Origin: a virus
IMG/VR virus record: IMGVR_UViG_3300031999_004847
Location: 1-26,929 of that record
Direction: 5' to 3' (one strand)
Length of the DNA: 26,929 nucleotides
Notes under the pieces: generated by a model
Seen by the model: the letters and a program-made list of their open reading frames with translations, nothing else
Databases searched by the model: none
What the model was told of the DNA's origin: nothing
In this document: piece by piece, positions 15,219 to 21,561 of the stretch
How the letters are laid out: every line of letters begins with the position of its first letter
Position numbering within the stretch: the stretch's first letter is position 1
Translations under genes and position numbers: made by a program

Positions 15219-15552
15219 TGGATGTCCTCCTCTCAAGAGCTGAGAGATTAACCAGGGTAGCAGGGCAGGATAGGCCAGGGAATGGGGATAGGTGACTGGG
15301 TACATCTGCGATGATAGGGCGACTGCCCCACTGGTCGACGTGGTAGTTGTGCAGGTAACCTGCATCTAGCGCCTGTGCAATGAGCGATCCGTGCGGGGTT
15401 GTGAGTAGCATGGTGTCTCCACAGTGGATGGAGTGAGTGGTGTACTGGCTCACATCCACAGCAAGCCAGGGTGTGTTGTGTGTGGAGAAGATCCCTCCAC
15501 AGTACAACGGCTGAAGTGCGAGAGTGTAAACGGTTGCCACTCCTAACACCAT
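15202..15552 (-). CDS. Unknown late protein, 116 aa
   Basis: Not recognised. The start ATG has a textbook AAGGAGGATCTCAG. The body reads TMLLTTPHGSLIAQALDAGYLHNYHVDQWGSRPIIADVP, mixed strand and helix, with several histidines and no catalytic pattern I know. It overlaps the next gene by 17 bp. It is the first gene after the composite hairpin element at 15577-15867, so its translation could be affected by that structure. Confidence 0.6.
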   Translation of the reverse strand: MVLGVATVYTLALQPLYCGGIFSTHNTPWLAVDVSQYTTHSIHCGDTMLLTTPHGSLIAQALDAGYLHNYHVDQWGSRPIIADVPSHLSPFPGLSCPATLVNLSALERRTSNAIRP

Positions 15553-15576
15553 CTGAGATCCTCCTTGGAAAAAATC

Positions 15577-15867
15577 TGTTGGAGGGGTATGGGGTTTTGG
15601 GAATTAGGATCCAGGGACTGCTGCTGTTGGGAGGGAAGGTGCATGCTCATGCAGATCGTCCCTCCGAGAAAAGCTGTGGAACAAAGGTGGGGCTGGGTCG
15701 GTCATCCGGGGCGCGCGCGGCGCGTACTCGCGCCGAGTTTATCCGCGCGCCCTCCTCATCCCCTGGGGCGGGCGCGGCAGCGTTCTGTGCTGCCGAGCTT
15801 TTTCCGCCCGCCCCATGCCCGGGCGGCGGCTCCCCTTTTATTTCCTGTTTATTGCCGCCGCCCGATC
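15577..15867 (-). repeat. Composite hairpin element, copy III
   Basis: Homologous to 2512-2750, sharing GGAATTAGGATC, CTGCTGCTGTTGGG and TGCATGCTCATGCA in its left part. Hairpin B1 (15709-15752): 9-bp outer stem, inner GGCGCG/CGCGCC with TACT loop, bulge GAGTTTATC. Hairpin B2 (15765-15814): 10-bp outer stem GGGGCGGGCG/CGCCCGCCCC, inner stem changed to GGCAGC/GCTGCC with 7-nt loop, bulge GAGCTTTTTC. Hairpin A (15821-15863): 10-bp stem GGGCGGCGGC/GCCGCCGCCC with 23-nt loop. Both strands of every stem change together. It overlaps the 3' part of the 15647-16084 reading frame. Confidence 0.75.
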
Positions 15868-16084
15868 CCTGCTCCAGTGGGACGTCGAGGCCCCATACCT
15901 CCGGTTCGTCGCCGTACAAGATTGTGAGGGTGATTTCAACCCAGGTCTTGTGTCCCGTCGCATCGTGGTGTCGAGCGGCCACGCCTTGCGCATTGTTTTC
16001 AAACCAGGCGGCTATTCCCTTGTGGCATACTGTGCAGCCGCCTTGCATCACTCTGCCCGTCCTTGTCTTTCGTTTGGGAGTCAT
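15647..16084 (-). CDS. C2H2-type small zinc-finger protein with element-derived tail, 145 aa
   Basis: The start ATG overlaps the upstream stop (ATGA); GAGGT lies 9 nt upstream. Residues 1-60 hold CTVCHKG and ARHHDATGHKTW, a Cys2-His pattern like phage C2H2 fingers, then a strand (WVEITLTILYGD). After residue 78 (EQGSGGG) the frame runs straight into composite element copy III, producing a Gly/Pro/Ala/Arg-rich tail unlike the rest. The neighbouring gene ends EEGSGGGEVEIA, so the original stop was probably lost when the element inserted. N-terminal part confident; the tail may be recent and non-functional. Confidence 0.6.
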   Translation of the reverse strand: MTPKRKTRTGRVMQGGCTVCHKGIAAWFENNAQGVAARHHDATGHKTWVEITLTILYGDEPEVWGLDVPLEQGSGGGNKQEIKGEPPPGHGAGGKSSAAQNAAAPAPGDEEGARINSARVRAARAPDDRPSPTFVPQLFSEGRSA

Positions 16085-16257
16085 GCTATCTCTACCTCGC
16101 CGCCGCCCGATCCCTCCTCCAGCGGGACGGCAACGAGATCGAAGAGCGTGCGACACTCCGGGCAGATGGCTCGGTAGTTGTGGGCATGCGCCTCGATGGG
16201 CAGGGCGCAGGCCGGGCAGTAGACGAAACAGGGTATGCAGGTGTGCTGCTCGGTCAT
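16081..16257 (-). CDS. Zinc-ribbon peptide, 58 aa
   Basis: ATG behind CAGGAGGCCAGC, overlapping the upstream stop (ATGA). Cysteines lie as CIPC, CPAC and CPEC with HAHNYRAI between, enough for one zinc ribbon with extra Cys. The end, LFDLVAVPLEEGSGGGEVEIA, parallels the next gene's WGLDVPLEQGSGGG, suggesting the two share a C-terminal segment by duplication. No function assigned; such peptides often bind nucleic acid or regulate late transcription. Confidence 0.7.
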   Translation of the reverse strand: MTEQHTCIPCFVYCPACALPIEAHAHNYRAICPECRTLFDLVAVPLEEGSGGGEVEIA

Positions 16258-16457
16258 GCTGGCCTCCTGGTGTTGTCGCGGACCTGACGGATGAGTGCCA
16301 GGCGCTGCTCCGTGCTGGGCTGCGGGATGGGATGGTGCAGGCAGCGGTCGCAGTATTGTTGTGGCGGCTCGATTGGGATGTGGCAGCGGCGGCAATGCGA
16401 ACAGTGTCGGTCGCGGCGGGTGAATGCTCGATTGTTCACCGGGTTGGGGTTTGCCAT
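16254..16457 (-). CDS. Zinc-ribbon peptide, 67 aa
   Basis: ATG at 16457 behind GGTGGAGGTAAC; its start lies 1 nt beyond the TerL stop. It holds CSHCRRCHIP and YCDRCLHHP, a CxxCxxC...CxxC arrangement for one or two zinc ions, then a helix (TEQRLALIRQVRDNTRR). Highly basic, so nucleic-acid binding is plausible. First of a trio of tiny Cys-rich genes after TerL. Confidence 0.7.
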   Translation of the reverse strand: MANPNPVNNRAFTRRDRHCSHCRRCHIPIEPPQQYCDRCLHHPIPQPSTEQRLALIRQVRDNTRRPA

Positions 16458-16458
16458 G

Positions 16459-17970
16459 TTACCTCCACCTGGCCGCGTCGATGGCGTCCAGCGGGTCAGG
16501 GACTTGGACCACGTCACTGGTTCCGGTGCCGGTCCACCCTTGGGCGTCAATGATGGTGCAGAGCGCCGCCGAGATCAGCATGTCGTCGTGGCCGTGGGAG
16601 ATGATGCCGTCATAGGCAACCGGCTCCCAGACGCCCCACTTCATGGCCTGGCCCGGGCCCGCGCTGCACTCGTACTGACAGTGCTCGAGCTCATACCAAA
16701 ACTGGGCCGTCTCGCTGGCCTGGTCGGGCACGTACTCGCGATAGCGCCCGGTCTCGATGACGCCGACAAAGTTCCATCCGAGGTCGGACTTGACCTTCTG
16801 CGAGAACACGACCGGGATGACCTTTTCCCCGAGGCTGCGGACCAGGAATGATGCCAGGCCCGCCCCGATGCCGGTGGCGTCGATGATGATCCAGATGGGA
16901 TGCCAGGTCGTGGCCAGGCCGACGATGGTCTCGTGCAGCGTGGAGTGGCGGATGCCCATCCAGCGCGCACGGTCGATTGTGCGGTAGACGGGCAGCAGCC
17001 CGGGGCGCGGCTCGATGTCCACGATCGTGAGGGCGGTAGCGTCCTGCTTGCGATTCTCGGATGTCTGGCGGGCGAGGGGATCCCCTGGCGTCTCCGTCTC
17101 GCCGGCAACGTCGATCAGGAAGGCGTAGCGGTGGCCGGCTTCGGGCACCCGCTGGCGCTGGTGATCACCGTGGACCATGGCGCACCTGGCCGGGCTGAAC
17201 AGGCCGCCCTGCGCGTCGATGGTCTCCAGATAGTACTGCGTTTTGATGAGGGGATGCTCTCGGCCGAGGCGCTCGACCTGGTCGTGTACGAACGTTCCGT
17301 ACTGCGGGACCTCAGCGCCCACGGCGTCGGCGTCGTAGGTAAACACCCTGCGCTGGCCGTCCGCAGCCTGCAGCCGGCCCAGGGCGAGGATCACCTGGTT
17401 GAGCATGGTCTGGCTGGTCCAGGCCGTGCCCCAGAAAACGCGCGTCGCGTTGGTCGAGGCAGCCATGGGTGTAAAGTCCTTGTCCCACTTGGCCTGGTCG
17501 ATGTCTTGGGCCTCATCTGCCTCGAGGAGCAGGTCGGCGGTGGCGCCGACGACGTTGGAGGAGGGGTCGGCGGAGAAGAACATCGCGCGTGCTCGGCCCA
17601 ACTCAATGATGTACCCCTCGCGCCTGCGATACTGGCCCTCGTTCCATGGGTTGTTGAGGCGGTCCAGCAGGCGCAGGATGCTATTGATCGTCTGGGGCTT
17701 GAAAGTGGGGCTGGCCTTGACGATCTGCCCGCCTTTGCGCTGAAAAAGGTTCAGCAGGTAGGCCTCGAGTTGACCACTGAGCTCGTTTTTGCCTGCTTGC
17801 CTTGACATCATCACGGCGAAAGTCAGCCCCTTTCCCTCGAGAATGCTAGCCAGGATGGCTTGCGCTGGCTCGAGTTGGTACTTGCGCAGCGGCTTCTTGG
17901 TAACGACCTGGCTGAACGTGTGCATGTCGCTCAGCCAGGCTTTGATGGCCAGTGTGAGCGGTGAGGTCAC
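16459..17970 (-). CDS. terL: Terminase large subunit (ATPase and nuclease), 503 aa
   Basis: DNA-packaging motor. It has a Walker A-like SRQAGKNE at residues 56-63, Walker B at 147-153 (LLLEADEA, acidic pair), and coupling motif region FWGTAW near 179-184. The RNase H-like nuclease has acidic residues Asp287 (FLIDVAG), Asp364 (IIIDATG) and Asp462/463 (HDDML). Length is normal. The start is GTG overlapping the TerS stop (GTGA), so translation is probably coupled. It lies second after the leader ORF behind the late promoter at 18482-18510. The family is certain; whether packaging is cos or headful cannot be judged from the sequence. Confidence 0.95.
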   Translation of the reverse strand: MTSPLTLAIKAWLSDMHTFSQVVTKKPLRKYQLEPAQAILASILEGKGLTFAVMMSRQAGKNELSGQLEAYLLNLFQRKGGQIVKASPTFKPQTINSILRLLDRLNNPWNEGQYRRREGYIIELGRARAMFFSADPSSNVVGATADLLLEADEAQDIDQAKWDKDFTPMAASTNATRVFWGTAWTSQTMLNQVILALGRLQAADGQRRVFTYDADAVGAEVPQYGTFVHDQVERLGREHPLIKTQYYLETIDAQGGLFSPARCAMVHGDHQRQRVPEAGHRYAFLIDVAGETETPGDPLARQTSENRKQDATALTIVDIEPRPGLLPVYRTIDRARWMGIRHSTLHETIVGLATTWHPIWIIIDATGIGAGLASFLVRSLGEKVIPVVFSQKVKSDLGWNFVGVIETGRYREYVPDQASETAQFWYELEHCQYECSAGPGQAMKWGVWEPVAYDGIISHGHDDMLISAALCTIIDAQGWTGTGTSDVVQVPDPLDAIDAARWR

Positions 17971-18377
17971 AGTTCAACACCGATCTCCGCCCCTACCAGG
18001 TCAAGCGCCTCACTGATGGCCGTGGCCAGTGCCGGATTGACGTTTCCGGCGTCCGTGTCCTTTAGCAGGTGCGCCAGGCGGGACACCAGTTGACCCTGCA
18101 GGGTCCCGAGTCGCGCATAGTCGGCGGGCTCCAGGTCGTCCAGGTGGCCGTCGATGTAGGCGGCGAGTTGGTCCAGGCGGCGCGCGAGCTGAGCGGTGAT
18201 GGTCGGCAGGTTGGGTTGCTTCGAGTACGCGCCGTGGGTCTGAGCGTTCTGGTTACCCTGTGGTGCGCCGGCCCTTGATCCGCTTGCGTGAGCTGCGCAC
18301 CTGGGCGGGTCGGTGTGGGCTTGGGCCCAGGCTTTGCAGGGGATCCCTTTGGCGGTGGTTGCCGTGCATCTTTGCAT
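17967..18377 (-). CDS. Terminase small subunit-like protein, 136 aa
   Basis: Probable packaging recognition subunit. ATG behind CTGGAGGCAAACA. The N-terminus has a Cys/His cluster (RCTATTAKGIPCKAW ... RCAAH) that can hold zinc. It is followed by GAPQGNQNAQTHGAYS, a phrase common at the start of terminase small subunits and related phage DNA-binding proteins. The rest is helical (ITAQLARRLDQLAAYIDGHLDDL, RLGTLQGQLVSRLAHLL), as in TerS oligomerisation domains. Directly upstream of TerL with a GTGA overlap. Confidence 0.8.
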   Translation of the reverse strand: MQRCTATTAKGIPCKAWAQAHTDPPRCAAHASGSRAGAPQGNQNAQTHGAYSKQPNLPTITAQLARRLDQLAAYIDGHLDDLEPADYARLGTLQGQLVSRLAHLLKDTDAGNVNPALATAISEALDLVGAEIGVEL

Positions 18378-18462
18378 TGTTTGCCTCCAGGGCTTCGCCC
18401 TGAGGGGCCTCAGCCCGAAGGGTCAGCCAGCGTGCCAGGCGGAAGAGCGTGCGGTAGAACAT
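18253..18462 (-). CDS. Possible leader ORF of late operon, 69 aa
   Basis: First ATG after the late promoter, with AGGAGA 8 nt upstream. MFYRTLFRLARWLTLRAEAPQGEALEANNAK looks protein-like. After residue 28 it runs 125 bp inside TerS in another frame and becomes Arg/Pro-rich. It could be a short leader whose translation couples to TerS. The overlap weakens the call. Confidence 0.4.
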   Translation of the reverse strand: MFYRTLFRLARWLTLRAEAPQGEALEANNAKMHGNHRQRDPLQSLGPSPHRPAQVRSSRKRIKGRRTTG

Positions 18463-18481
18463 CTGTGCGTCTCCTGTTAGT

Positions 18482-18510
18482 ATTGTACCGCGTTCTGTGC
18501 GTTTCGTCAA
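18482..18510 (-). promoter_or_regulatory. Near-consensus sigma70-type late promoter
   Basis: On the minus strand TTGACG (18505-18510), 17-bp spacer, TACAAT (18482-18487): five of six matches in each box at ideal spacing. It lies immediately before the leader ORF and TerS, so it should drive packaging and structural genes using host polymerase. It overlaps the last codons of the 71-aa gene at 18507. Confidence 0.75.
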
Positions 18511-18722
18511 GATTCTGGGGCCGTTTCTGTGACGAGACGCACATCATGCGCCAGTCGTGGCGACCAGTAGGCAGACACTTGCCTGCGATGGAGCGCTACA
18601 CCCCGCCAGTAGGGGCACCGGACATCTGCCAGGTCGCACTCTGGCAGTGGGCATTCGAGGCAGAGTGTGTCCCGCTCTGTCAACTCATTCCCTCTTGGTC
18701 TGTGGCTCGTGTGCTTTTTCAT
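18507..18722 (-). CDS. Cys-rich small protein, 71 aa
   Basis: MKKHTSHRPRGNELTERDTLCLECPLPECD with a following DVRCPYW gives CxxCx4Cx6C, a likely zinc or disulfide knuckle. The remainder is basic (ALHRRQVSAYW). The start ATG lies 21 nt past the replication-gene stop; GGAGG is 16 nt upstream, farther than usual. The Cys-Pro-Leu-Pro-Glu-Cys phrase is familiar from small phage proteins, but I cannot name a function. Confidence 0.6.
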   Translation of the reverse strand: MKKHTSHRPRGNELTERDTLCLECPLPECDLADVRCPYWRGVALHRRQVSAYWSPRLAHDVRLVTETAPES

Positions 18723-18742
18723 TGGCTGGCGCTAGTGGCCTC

Positions 18743-19438
18743 CTAAGGCAGATAGACGATCTCGAGCAGTGGGTTCTTGAAGATCCCGCGCACCGTGCGC
18801 AGGACCATGGGGTCCAGTCGATGTCTGAGCCACTCGCTGCCGTAGGTGTCGCGGCAGTGGATGGTGGCTATGTTTCCTTCCAGGACTAGAGCTGTGCCGG
18901 CGAGCCAGGTATCGAACGCGGTCCTGGTCATTTGCATCTGGAGCTCGCCGAGACACTCAACCCATTTCTGCGTAGTCTCTGGGTTAGTCTCTGGTAACAT
19001 GGGGCCATTTTGGCCCTCTCCATTGGGCCACTCTGTCCCCATCGATGGGGCCAACTTGGCCTGCTCCATGGGGCCATTTTGGCCCCATGGGGGGGCTGTG
19101 AGGGCGTCGGCGCGGGCCTTGACCACGGTGTACCAGTTGGTCTGATCGTACTGGTAGAGGTTGTAGTTGGCGACGAGGAGCAGGTCGCGCGCGCGCAGGC
19201 GGGCGATGATGCGTTTGATGGTCCTGGTGCTCCACCAGGGCATCTGGATTTGCCATGATTTGAGCGTGTTCCAGATCCACCATTGGCCATTGTGGTAGTG
19301 GCGCAGGTCGCGCGCGCGGCGGTAGTGTTCGCACCAGAACCAGCACTGCTGTAGAAAGAGTGCGTCATCCAGCCCGATGGCTATGGCCAGGCTGGGCAGG
19401 ATCAGCATGGGCGGCTCGTCTAGGAGGTTGGAGCTCAT
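18743..19438 (-). CDS. Phage replication initiator: winged-helix domain plus DnaA domain I-like region, 231 aa
   Basis: Residues 10-108 match phage replisome-organizer winged helices: LPSLAIAIGLDDALFLQQCWFW, NGQWWIWNTLKSWQ, MPWWSTRTIKRIIARLRARDLL, then NYNxxxYDxTNWYT. Residues 155-231 resemble DnaA domain I (WVECLGELQMQMTRTAFDTWLAG, IHCRDTYGSEWLRHRL, FKNPLLEIVYL), which recruits helicase in DnaA. The Gly/Pro linker (117-147) is encoded by four 23-bp iterons, as lambda O carries ori within its gene. It probably binds the iterons and loads host helicase. The start ATG overlaps the upstream stop (ATGA); ribosome-binding site weak. Confidence 0.75.
   Translation of the reverse strand: MSSNLLDEPPMLILPSLAIAIGLDDALFLQQCWFWCEHYRRARDLRHYHNGQWWIWNTLKSWQIQMPWWSTRTIKRIIARLRARDLLLVANYNLYQYDQTNWYTVVKARADALTAPPWGQNGPMEQAKLAPSMGTEWPNGEGQNGPMLPETNPETTQKWVECLGELQMQMTRTAFDTWLAGTALVLEGNIATIHCRDTYGSEWLRHRLDPMVLRTVRGIFKNPLLEIVYLP
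18999..19090. repeat. Four 23-bp iterons, probable replication origin
   Basis: Units start at 18999, 19022, 19045 and 19068, each exactly 23 bp, beginning ATGGGGCCA (second unit ATTGGGCCA). Units 1 and 4 contain the dyad GGGCCATTTTGGCCC; units 2 and 3 are degenerate on the right arm. Since 23 is not a multiple of three, the repeats are conserved as DNA, not as peptide repeats. Their place inside the initiator gene is the lambda O/ori arrangement. No marked AT-rich segment was seen beside them. Confidence 0.8.
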
Positions 19439-19701
19439 GATGGTCTGGCCTGGCCGAGGTCCATGTACTGGAGGGTCAGGCCGGCCCAGTTCGCATCAGT
19501 GGCCGTGACTGTCTCATCGATGCGCCCTGTTGCGACGTCACAAAAGCAGGCGAGAAACTCGGGCAGCGTGCGGGGATCTCCGCCCGGACCTGCTGGTCCG
19601 CCGTCTTCCTTCCAGCAGTCCATGATTGCGTGGTACTCGGCTTCGATGGCTGGCGTGATGGGGATGAACTCGTGTTCTGTGCGGTCGTAGATTTCGAGCA
19701 T
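19435..19701 (-). CDS. Small acidic protein upstream of replication initiator, 88 aa
   Basis: I chose ATG at 19701 (CGGAGGCACTAAC upstream) rather than the GTG at 19746, which overlaps the previous stop but has a weaker site. MLEIYDRTEHEFIPITPAIEAEYHAIMDCWKEDGG is acidic and helical; the end (WAGLTLQYMDLGQARPS) overlaps the initiator start. Two Cys in FLACFCDVAT. Not recognised; position suggests a replication accessory. Confidence 0.65.
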   Translation of the reverse strand: MLEIYDRTEHEFIPITPAIEAEYHAIMDCWKEDGGPAGPGGDPRTLPEFLACFCDVATGRIDETVTATDANWAGLTLQYMDLGQARPS

Positions 19702-19742
19702 GTTAGTGCCTCCGTGCGGTGGTCGGATGTACTCATCCGCAC

Positions 19743-19925
19743 TCACCGCCTCTTGTCGGTCTCGGGATCGCGGTAGCGGCGTAGCAGTGCCATGGTCAGC
19801 ACAACGTTCTCCTGGGTGACGATGACGCTGTGCTTCTTCAGGATGGCGTCGACGACTCGCCTGGGGATGTTGTACTGTGCCTTGGCCAGAATGTGGACGG
19901 TATGTTTCCAGTTGGGCGTTGGCAT
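19743..19925 (-). CDS. Small helical protein at head of replication operon, 60 aa
   Basis: ATG at 19925 behind AAAGGAGCAAACA. The sequence is basic and helical (TVHILAKAQYNIPRRVVDAILKKHSVIV, VVLTMALLRRYRDPETDKRR), in the range of small DNA-binding or repressor proteins, but with no clear helix-turn-helix. It is the first gene leftward from the divergent integrase region. Confidence 0.65.
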   Translation of the reverse strand: MPTPNWKHTVHILAKAQYNIPRRVVDAILKKHSVIVTQENVVLTMALLRRYRDPETDKRR

Positions 19926-19948
19926 TGTTTGCTCCTTTGCAGTAGAAT
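19919..19948 (+). promoter_or_regulatory. Putative integrase promoter
   Basis: TTGGCA (19919-19924), 18-bp spacer, TAGAAT (19943-19948): five of six consensus matches in each box. The -35 falls at the start of the divergent 60-aa gene, so the two transcripts may interfere. The leader to the integrase ATG is about 90 nt. Confidence 0.5.
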
Positions 19949-19958
19949 GCATGTGTGG

Positions 19959-19985
19959 CCCGGCCGGGTGTAGGGCCCGGCCGGG
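19959..19985. repeat. Duplicated CCCGGCCGGG palindrome in integrase leader
   Basis: The 10-bp palindrome occurs at 19959-19968 and 19976-19985, 17 bp apart, between the integrase promoter and its ribosome-binding site. It could be a regulator site or form RNA hairpins that damp integrase translation. Confidence 0.55.
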
Positions 19986-20042
19986 TCTTCTGCGGGTGAG
20001 TACCGCGGTGACATCGTTAGCTTTGCCGAGGAGGTGGGAGCG

Positions 20043-20942
20043 ATGTTACTGCGGCTGGTAAGTGACTTTCTTACGGCTCGGCGTGCGGCTGGGTTGTCTT
20101 CTCAAAGTCTGCGTACTTATGGCTGGCATCTCGCGCGGATGGTCGCGTGGCTCCAGGAGCACGACGTTCTGGAGCTGGCGCAGCTGGACCGCGCGCTTTT
20201 GCGTTCCTGGGCAGCGGCGAACCGGGACCACTGGGGGCCGGCAACCTGTCGCTCGGCGATCATGGCTGCGCGGGCGTGGCTCCGTTTCATGTTCGAGGAG
20301 GGAGTGATCACCGTCGAGCTCGTGTCGGCCCTGCGCGTGCCGAAGGTCCCCCAGCGCGTGCAGCGCGTGGTGAATATCGAGGAGATTGGTCAGATGCTCG
20401 CCGCGTGCGATCGGTCGTGCGCTCGCGGCGTGCGGGACTTTGCGCTGCTGAACGTGCTGATCGATACGGGCCTGCGCTGCTCGGAGGTGTGCCGGCTTCT
20501 CGTGCAGGACGTCGACCTGGATCACCGTGTGGCTGTGGTACAGGTCAAGGGGGGCGATCAGGGTTTCGCCTATTTCGGCGACAGCACCGTGGCGGCTGTG
20601 GTGGCGTGGCTGGCGGTGCGCGTGGCCGGGCCTGCTGTGGGCGAATTGTTCGTGAGCGTGGGGGGCCTGACGCCGGGATCCCGGCTGACCTCGCGGGGCC
20701 TGCGGATCGTTGTTCTCCGGTGCGGAGAGCGTGCCGGCATCGGGGGTGTGTGTCCGCATGCGTTCCGGCGCGGGATGGCGACGATCGCGTTGCAGGCCGG
20801 TGCTCCGAGCCGTGTGGTGCAGGTGGCTGGCCGCTGGAGCGACATCCGCATGGTGGAACGGTACTCGCTCAGCTTGCGCGGCGGCGGGATGTATGACCGC
20901 TGGAGTCCTGCCGACCTGGCGAATGGAAAGAACGGCGAGTAG
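20043..20942 (+). CDS. int: Tyrosine recombinase (phage integrase), 299 aa
   Basis: Catalyses site-specific integration and excision. The start is ATG at 20043 with AGGAGGT 7 nt upstream; a GTG at 20034 lies inside that site. The N-terminal SAM-like core-binding domain spans residues about 5-90 (FLTARRAAGLSSQSLRTYGWHLARMVAWL). Catalytic residues: Arg145 (DTGLRCSEV), Lys169 (VKGGDQ), His239-x-x-Arg242 (PHAFRRGM), Trp265 in the usual His/Trp place (AGRWSD), Tyr274 (VERYS). It is one of only two genes I call on the plus strand and reads toward the tRNA-like attachment core 170 bp downstream. Confidence 0.95.
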   Translation: MLLRLVSDFLTARRAAGLSSQSLRTYGWHLARMVAWLQEHDVLELAQLDRALLRSWAAANRDHWGPATCRSAIMAARAWLRFMFEEGVITVELVSALRVPKVPQRVQRVVNIEEIGQMLAACDRSCARGVRDFALLNVLIDTGLRCSEVCRLLVQDVDLDHRVAVVQVKGGDQGFAYFGDSTVAAVVAWLAVRVAGPAVGELFVSVGGLTPGSRLTSRGLRIVVLRCGERAGIGGVCPHAFRRGMATIALQAGAPSRVVQVAGRWSDIRMVERYSLSLRGGGMYDRWSPADLANGKNGE

Positions 20943-20950
20943 TAGGCAAC

Positions 20951-20986
20951 AAAAAGGGCCGTTCGCGTTACGTACGCGAACGGCCC
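20951..20986 (-). terminator. Strong hairpin terminator between integrase and att region
   Basis: A 13-bp perfect stem (GGGCCGTTCGCGT/ACGCGAACGGCCC, 5-nt loop, 20956-20986). On the minus strand TTTTT follows, so it works best for leftward transcripts (from the ribbon-helix-helix gene), protecting the integrase from antisense. On the plus strand no T-run follows. Confidence 0.7.
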
Positions 20987-21037
20987 ATGGTTGTGCGTGG
21001 TAGGACGCCCGATCAACAGGTATTGACGGCCCCGAGG

Positions 21038-21072
21038 CCTTGATCCGTAAACCGACAGTTTACGGTTCAAGG
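21038..21072. repeat. 35-nt inverted repeat beside attachment core
   Basis: CCTTGA-T-CCGTAAAC, 5-nt loop, GTTTACGG-T-TCAAGG: 14 pairs with one T/T mismatch, 39 bp before the tRNA-like core. This is a good candidate for a recombination accessory (Xis/Int arm) site or a hairpin in the integrase transcript. Confidence 0.6.
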
Positions 21073-21110
21073 TGGGATAGCCCGCTGGCGCTCGAAGGTT
21101 GCTGAACCTC

Positions 21111-21149
21111 AACCGGTTGGTTGTAGGTTCGAGTCCTACTCGAGGAGCC
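21111..21149 (+). other. Putative attP core: 3' portion of a tRNA
   Basis: The segment includes a complete T arm, GTAGG-TTCGAGT-CCTAC (21123-21139), acceptor strand TCGAGGA (21140-21146), discriminator G and CC. Upstream of 21111 the match to a tRNA fails: no U33, no matching TCCTCGA 5' strand, no D arm. Hence not a functional tRNA gene. From memory it looks most like tRNA-Asn from about position 37. Tyrosine integrases commonly target tRNA 3' ends, and the integrase lies next door, so this is the likely crossover core. Confidence 0.75.
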
Positions 21150-21206
21150 TGGCGGGGATGCACTACCATGGGCTAGAATCTCGATTGGTAAGGTGCACCT
21201 GCCACC

Positions 21207-21248
21207 GGGGGGCGTTCGCGCTCACGACGCGGGCGCCCTCCTATTTTT
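21207..21248 (+). terminator. Intrinsic terminator downstream of attachment core
   Basis: Outer stem GGGGGGCG/CGCCCTCC (one G-T pair), inner CGCG/CGCG, 7-nt loop, then TATTTTT on the plus strand. It would end rightward transcripts from the integrase region before the leftward ribbon-helix-helix gene. Confidence 0.65.
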
Positions 21249-21251
21249 CGT

Positions 21252-21446
21252 CTAGTGGTCCCGTCGTTGGGCGGCCCAAGTTTCGAGCAGATTGCGGATC
21301 AGCCATGAGATCGGTGTGCCGGTTGTCTTTGTGAAGGTGTCGATCTCGCGCTTGAGCGCCGGCGAGACCCAGGAGCTGATCTTGATCACGCTTGCCTTGT
21401 CCGATTTCTTGGCCAGGACCTGCTGGACGCTGGGGTACTCGTCCAT
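21252..21446 (-). CDS. Ribbon-helix-helix (CopG/Arc-like) regulator, 64 aa
   Basis: ATG at 21446 behind AAGGAGGCACAC. The strand KASVIKISSWVS is followed by a helix (PALKREIDTFTKTTG) and a second helix (PISWLIRNLLETWAAQ), the ribbon-helix-helix layout; the strand inserts in the DNA major groove as a dimer. It probably represses its own promoter or the divergent plus-strand gene, and may take part in the lysis-lysogeny choice, since no classical CI-like repressor is visible in the window. Followed leftward by the terminator at 20951-20986. Confidence 0.8.
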   Translation of the reverse strand: MDEYPSVQQVLAKKSDKASVIKISSWVSPALKREIDTFTKTTGTPISWLIRNLLETWAAQRRDH

Positions 21447-21493
21447 GTGTGCCTCCTTGTGGCAGGGTGTGCCAGTTTGTGCTGGATATCTCC

Positions 21494-21499
21494 ATGATA
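21494..21499 (-). promoter_or_regulatory. Putative -10 box for ribbon-helix-helix gene
   Basis: Minus-strand TATCAT within GTGGTATCATGGA, closely matching the GTGGTATAATGGA context at 23431. No good -35 at 17 bp, so the call rests on the shared extended context and the divergent position. Confidence 0.4.
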
Positions 21500-21561
21500 C
21501 CACATAAAGTCAGTCGTAGCGTATATGACTGGTGAAAGTTTCCCTAGAAATGGAGCGCTCG

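Noticed and set aside
16900-17805. 301-aa plus-strand reading frame
   Set aside because: Antisense to TerL, no start signals.
21080-21150. Complete tRNA gene
   Set aside because: T arm and acceptor 3' strand are good, but there is no D arm, no 5' acceptor partner and no valid anticodon loop; kept only as attachment core.
20570-21169. 199-aa minus-strand frame with a GLEPTTNRL phrase
   Set aside because: It is the antisense of the integrase end plus the tRNA-like core; that phrase is a known artefact of translating tRNA 3' ends.
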